A stretch of DNA of 30,310 nt from contig MPUH01000896.1 in the NCBI GenBank assembly GCA_001970955.1, positions 1 to 30,310 on the forward strand, read 5' to 3'. Below are positions 29,371-30,310 of this stretch, piece after piece (positions within the stretch are counted from its first letter, which is position 1; each line of letters begins with the position of its first letter). Source of the stretch: Stentor coeruleus. Taxonomy: Eukaryota > Ciliophora > Heterotrichea > Heterotrichida > Stentoridae. The notes beneath the pieces are model-generated. The model did not search any database. It was given only the letters and a program-made list of their open reading frames with translations, and was not told the origin of the DNA. Made by a program: the position numbers and the translations under genes.

Positions 29371-30310
29371 TTTTTAGATGATATAATAATTTAAGTGACT
29401 AATTTTAATCTGTATTCACTGAAATAGTATTTTCTTGTTATATTGAAATAATTTTTTTATTGTAAATTACTATTTTCTATCAATCAAGATACAATGATAG
29501 TCTTTTTATATAAAATTAAACAAATTATCATACTCTTTATGCTAATCTTATGAGTCTAATAAACCAAAACTAATACTTTTGTTATATTAAATTCAAATTT
29601 AATTTTTGATTAGTAAGTGTTTGAGAATTATGAAAAGATTAAAAGTTGCATTTGAATTTAATTTATTAATTAAAAAATATGTATCTGATCACCAAAAGTA
29701 TATAACTAAATAATAGTAAACTTTTCAATAGCAGTCTAGATTATTCCATTATTATATAAAATTGAACTAAATTGTAATGTATAAAAAAATGCTAATACTA
29801 AGCCAAAGCACACGAAATATATTTTAGGTATATAAAAACTTTACAGTTGATCTTAAGATTTTATTATATAAATTTGCATTATTTCACTCTTAGAAAATCA
29901 AGAAAACTTAGACAGAAAATTATTTTATATTGGGCCGATATTATCAAAAGGCTAGGCAAAATAGTTTTTAAGTAAAAATAGGACTTGAACACAATTTGGG
30001 TTTATTACTTGATAACATTTAATGAGTATTTTGTATAGTCCAAGATTTTTGTCTTGTATTCTTTGCTATACAGATTATGAGAGTTTAGTTAAAATAAAAG
30101 TTTGAGAGTAAAAAAGTTTTATGCCATGGAATAGTTTTTCTCTTAATAACTCTCATGTATAACATCTAGATATAAAAATACTAGGCATGGGTTGAGCATT
30201 TGAGAAAAATTTTGAATTAAGGGTTAAAAATACAAAAGCTTAATAGCTTGCTTAACGATGATTTTTATATTGAGTAAGCTTATAAATGGAAAAAAAGGAA
30301 GATAGAAATT
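29371..30310. other. AT-rich stretch without a gene at the window end
   Basis: No open frame of note, no RNA gene and no repeat seen. The last 150 bases become more G-rich on the + strand, which elsewhere in the window marks either the 3' flank of a + gene or the 5' flank of a - gene; a gene outside the window may explain it. Confidence 0.45.

Noticed and set aside
1..30310. tRNA or rRNA genes, telomeric repeats, CRISPR arrays.
   Set aside because: No B-box-like GGTTCGAnnCC with a foldable arm, no conserved rRNA stretches, no telomere repeat runs and no regularly spaced repeats were found by eye.

Overview
The window looks like a macronuclear scaffold from a heterotrich ciliate, most likely Stentor or a close relative. 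Three things point there. The DNA is very AT-rich. The genes read in the standard code: TAA, TAG and TGA all end ORFs that stop where their domains should end, and tryptophan is TGG throughout. The one intron that can be defined by protein logic is exactly 15 nt (13036-13050), the hallmark heterotrich intron size. The species call is inference.

Layout: 470-1129 (-) coiled-coil protein; 2340-3370 (+) broken coding-like sequence; 3416-4093 (+) AKTIP/FTS-type E2 variant lacking the catalytic Cys; 5375-6244 (-) Atg13-like HORMA candidate; 6860-7800 (-) broken coding-like sequence; 7983-9893 (-) pseudokinase; 10756-11352 (-) short SAS-6-like head domain; 11628-13547 (-) TBC1D23-type TBC/rhodanese protein with the 15-nt intron; 14549-15787 (+) eIF5; 17847-19547 (-) EF-hand protein with an MGC N-terminus; 22329-22814 (-) ankyrin protein with an MGC N-terminus; 23005-23500 a GC-richer island; 24330-27536 (+) tandem-kinase protein interrupted by two assembly gaps; 27537-27973 (-) broken coding-like sequence; 29182-29370 (+) small MGC protein. 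Long AT-rich stretches without genes separate these, especially after 15.8 kb.

The genes do not form an operon or an obvious pathway. Several belong to endomembrane, cytoskeletal or signalling biology: the FTS-Hook-FHIP dynein adaptor (AKTIP), trans-Golgi vesicle capture (TBC1D23), autophagy initiation (Atg13), centriole/apical structures (SAS6L), and myristoylated Ca2+ or ankyrin proteins. This is ordinary protist housekeeping with lineage-specific kinases. I found no defence island, CRISPR array, tRNA, rRNA or intact mobile element.

Two features cut across the window. First, intergenic base composition follows gene direction: the sense strand is C-rich and G-poor upstream of genes and G-rich downstream. 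Second, each of the three single-N positions (14443, 24488, 27147) sits between two near-identical direct copies (52, 128 and 105 bp), so these are unmerged contig overlaps. Two of them break the tandem-kinase gene, whose frame is restored exactly when one copy of each is ignored.
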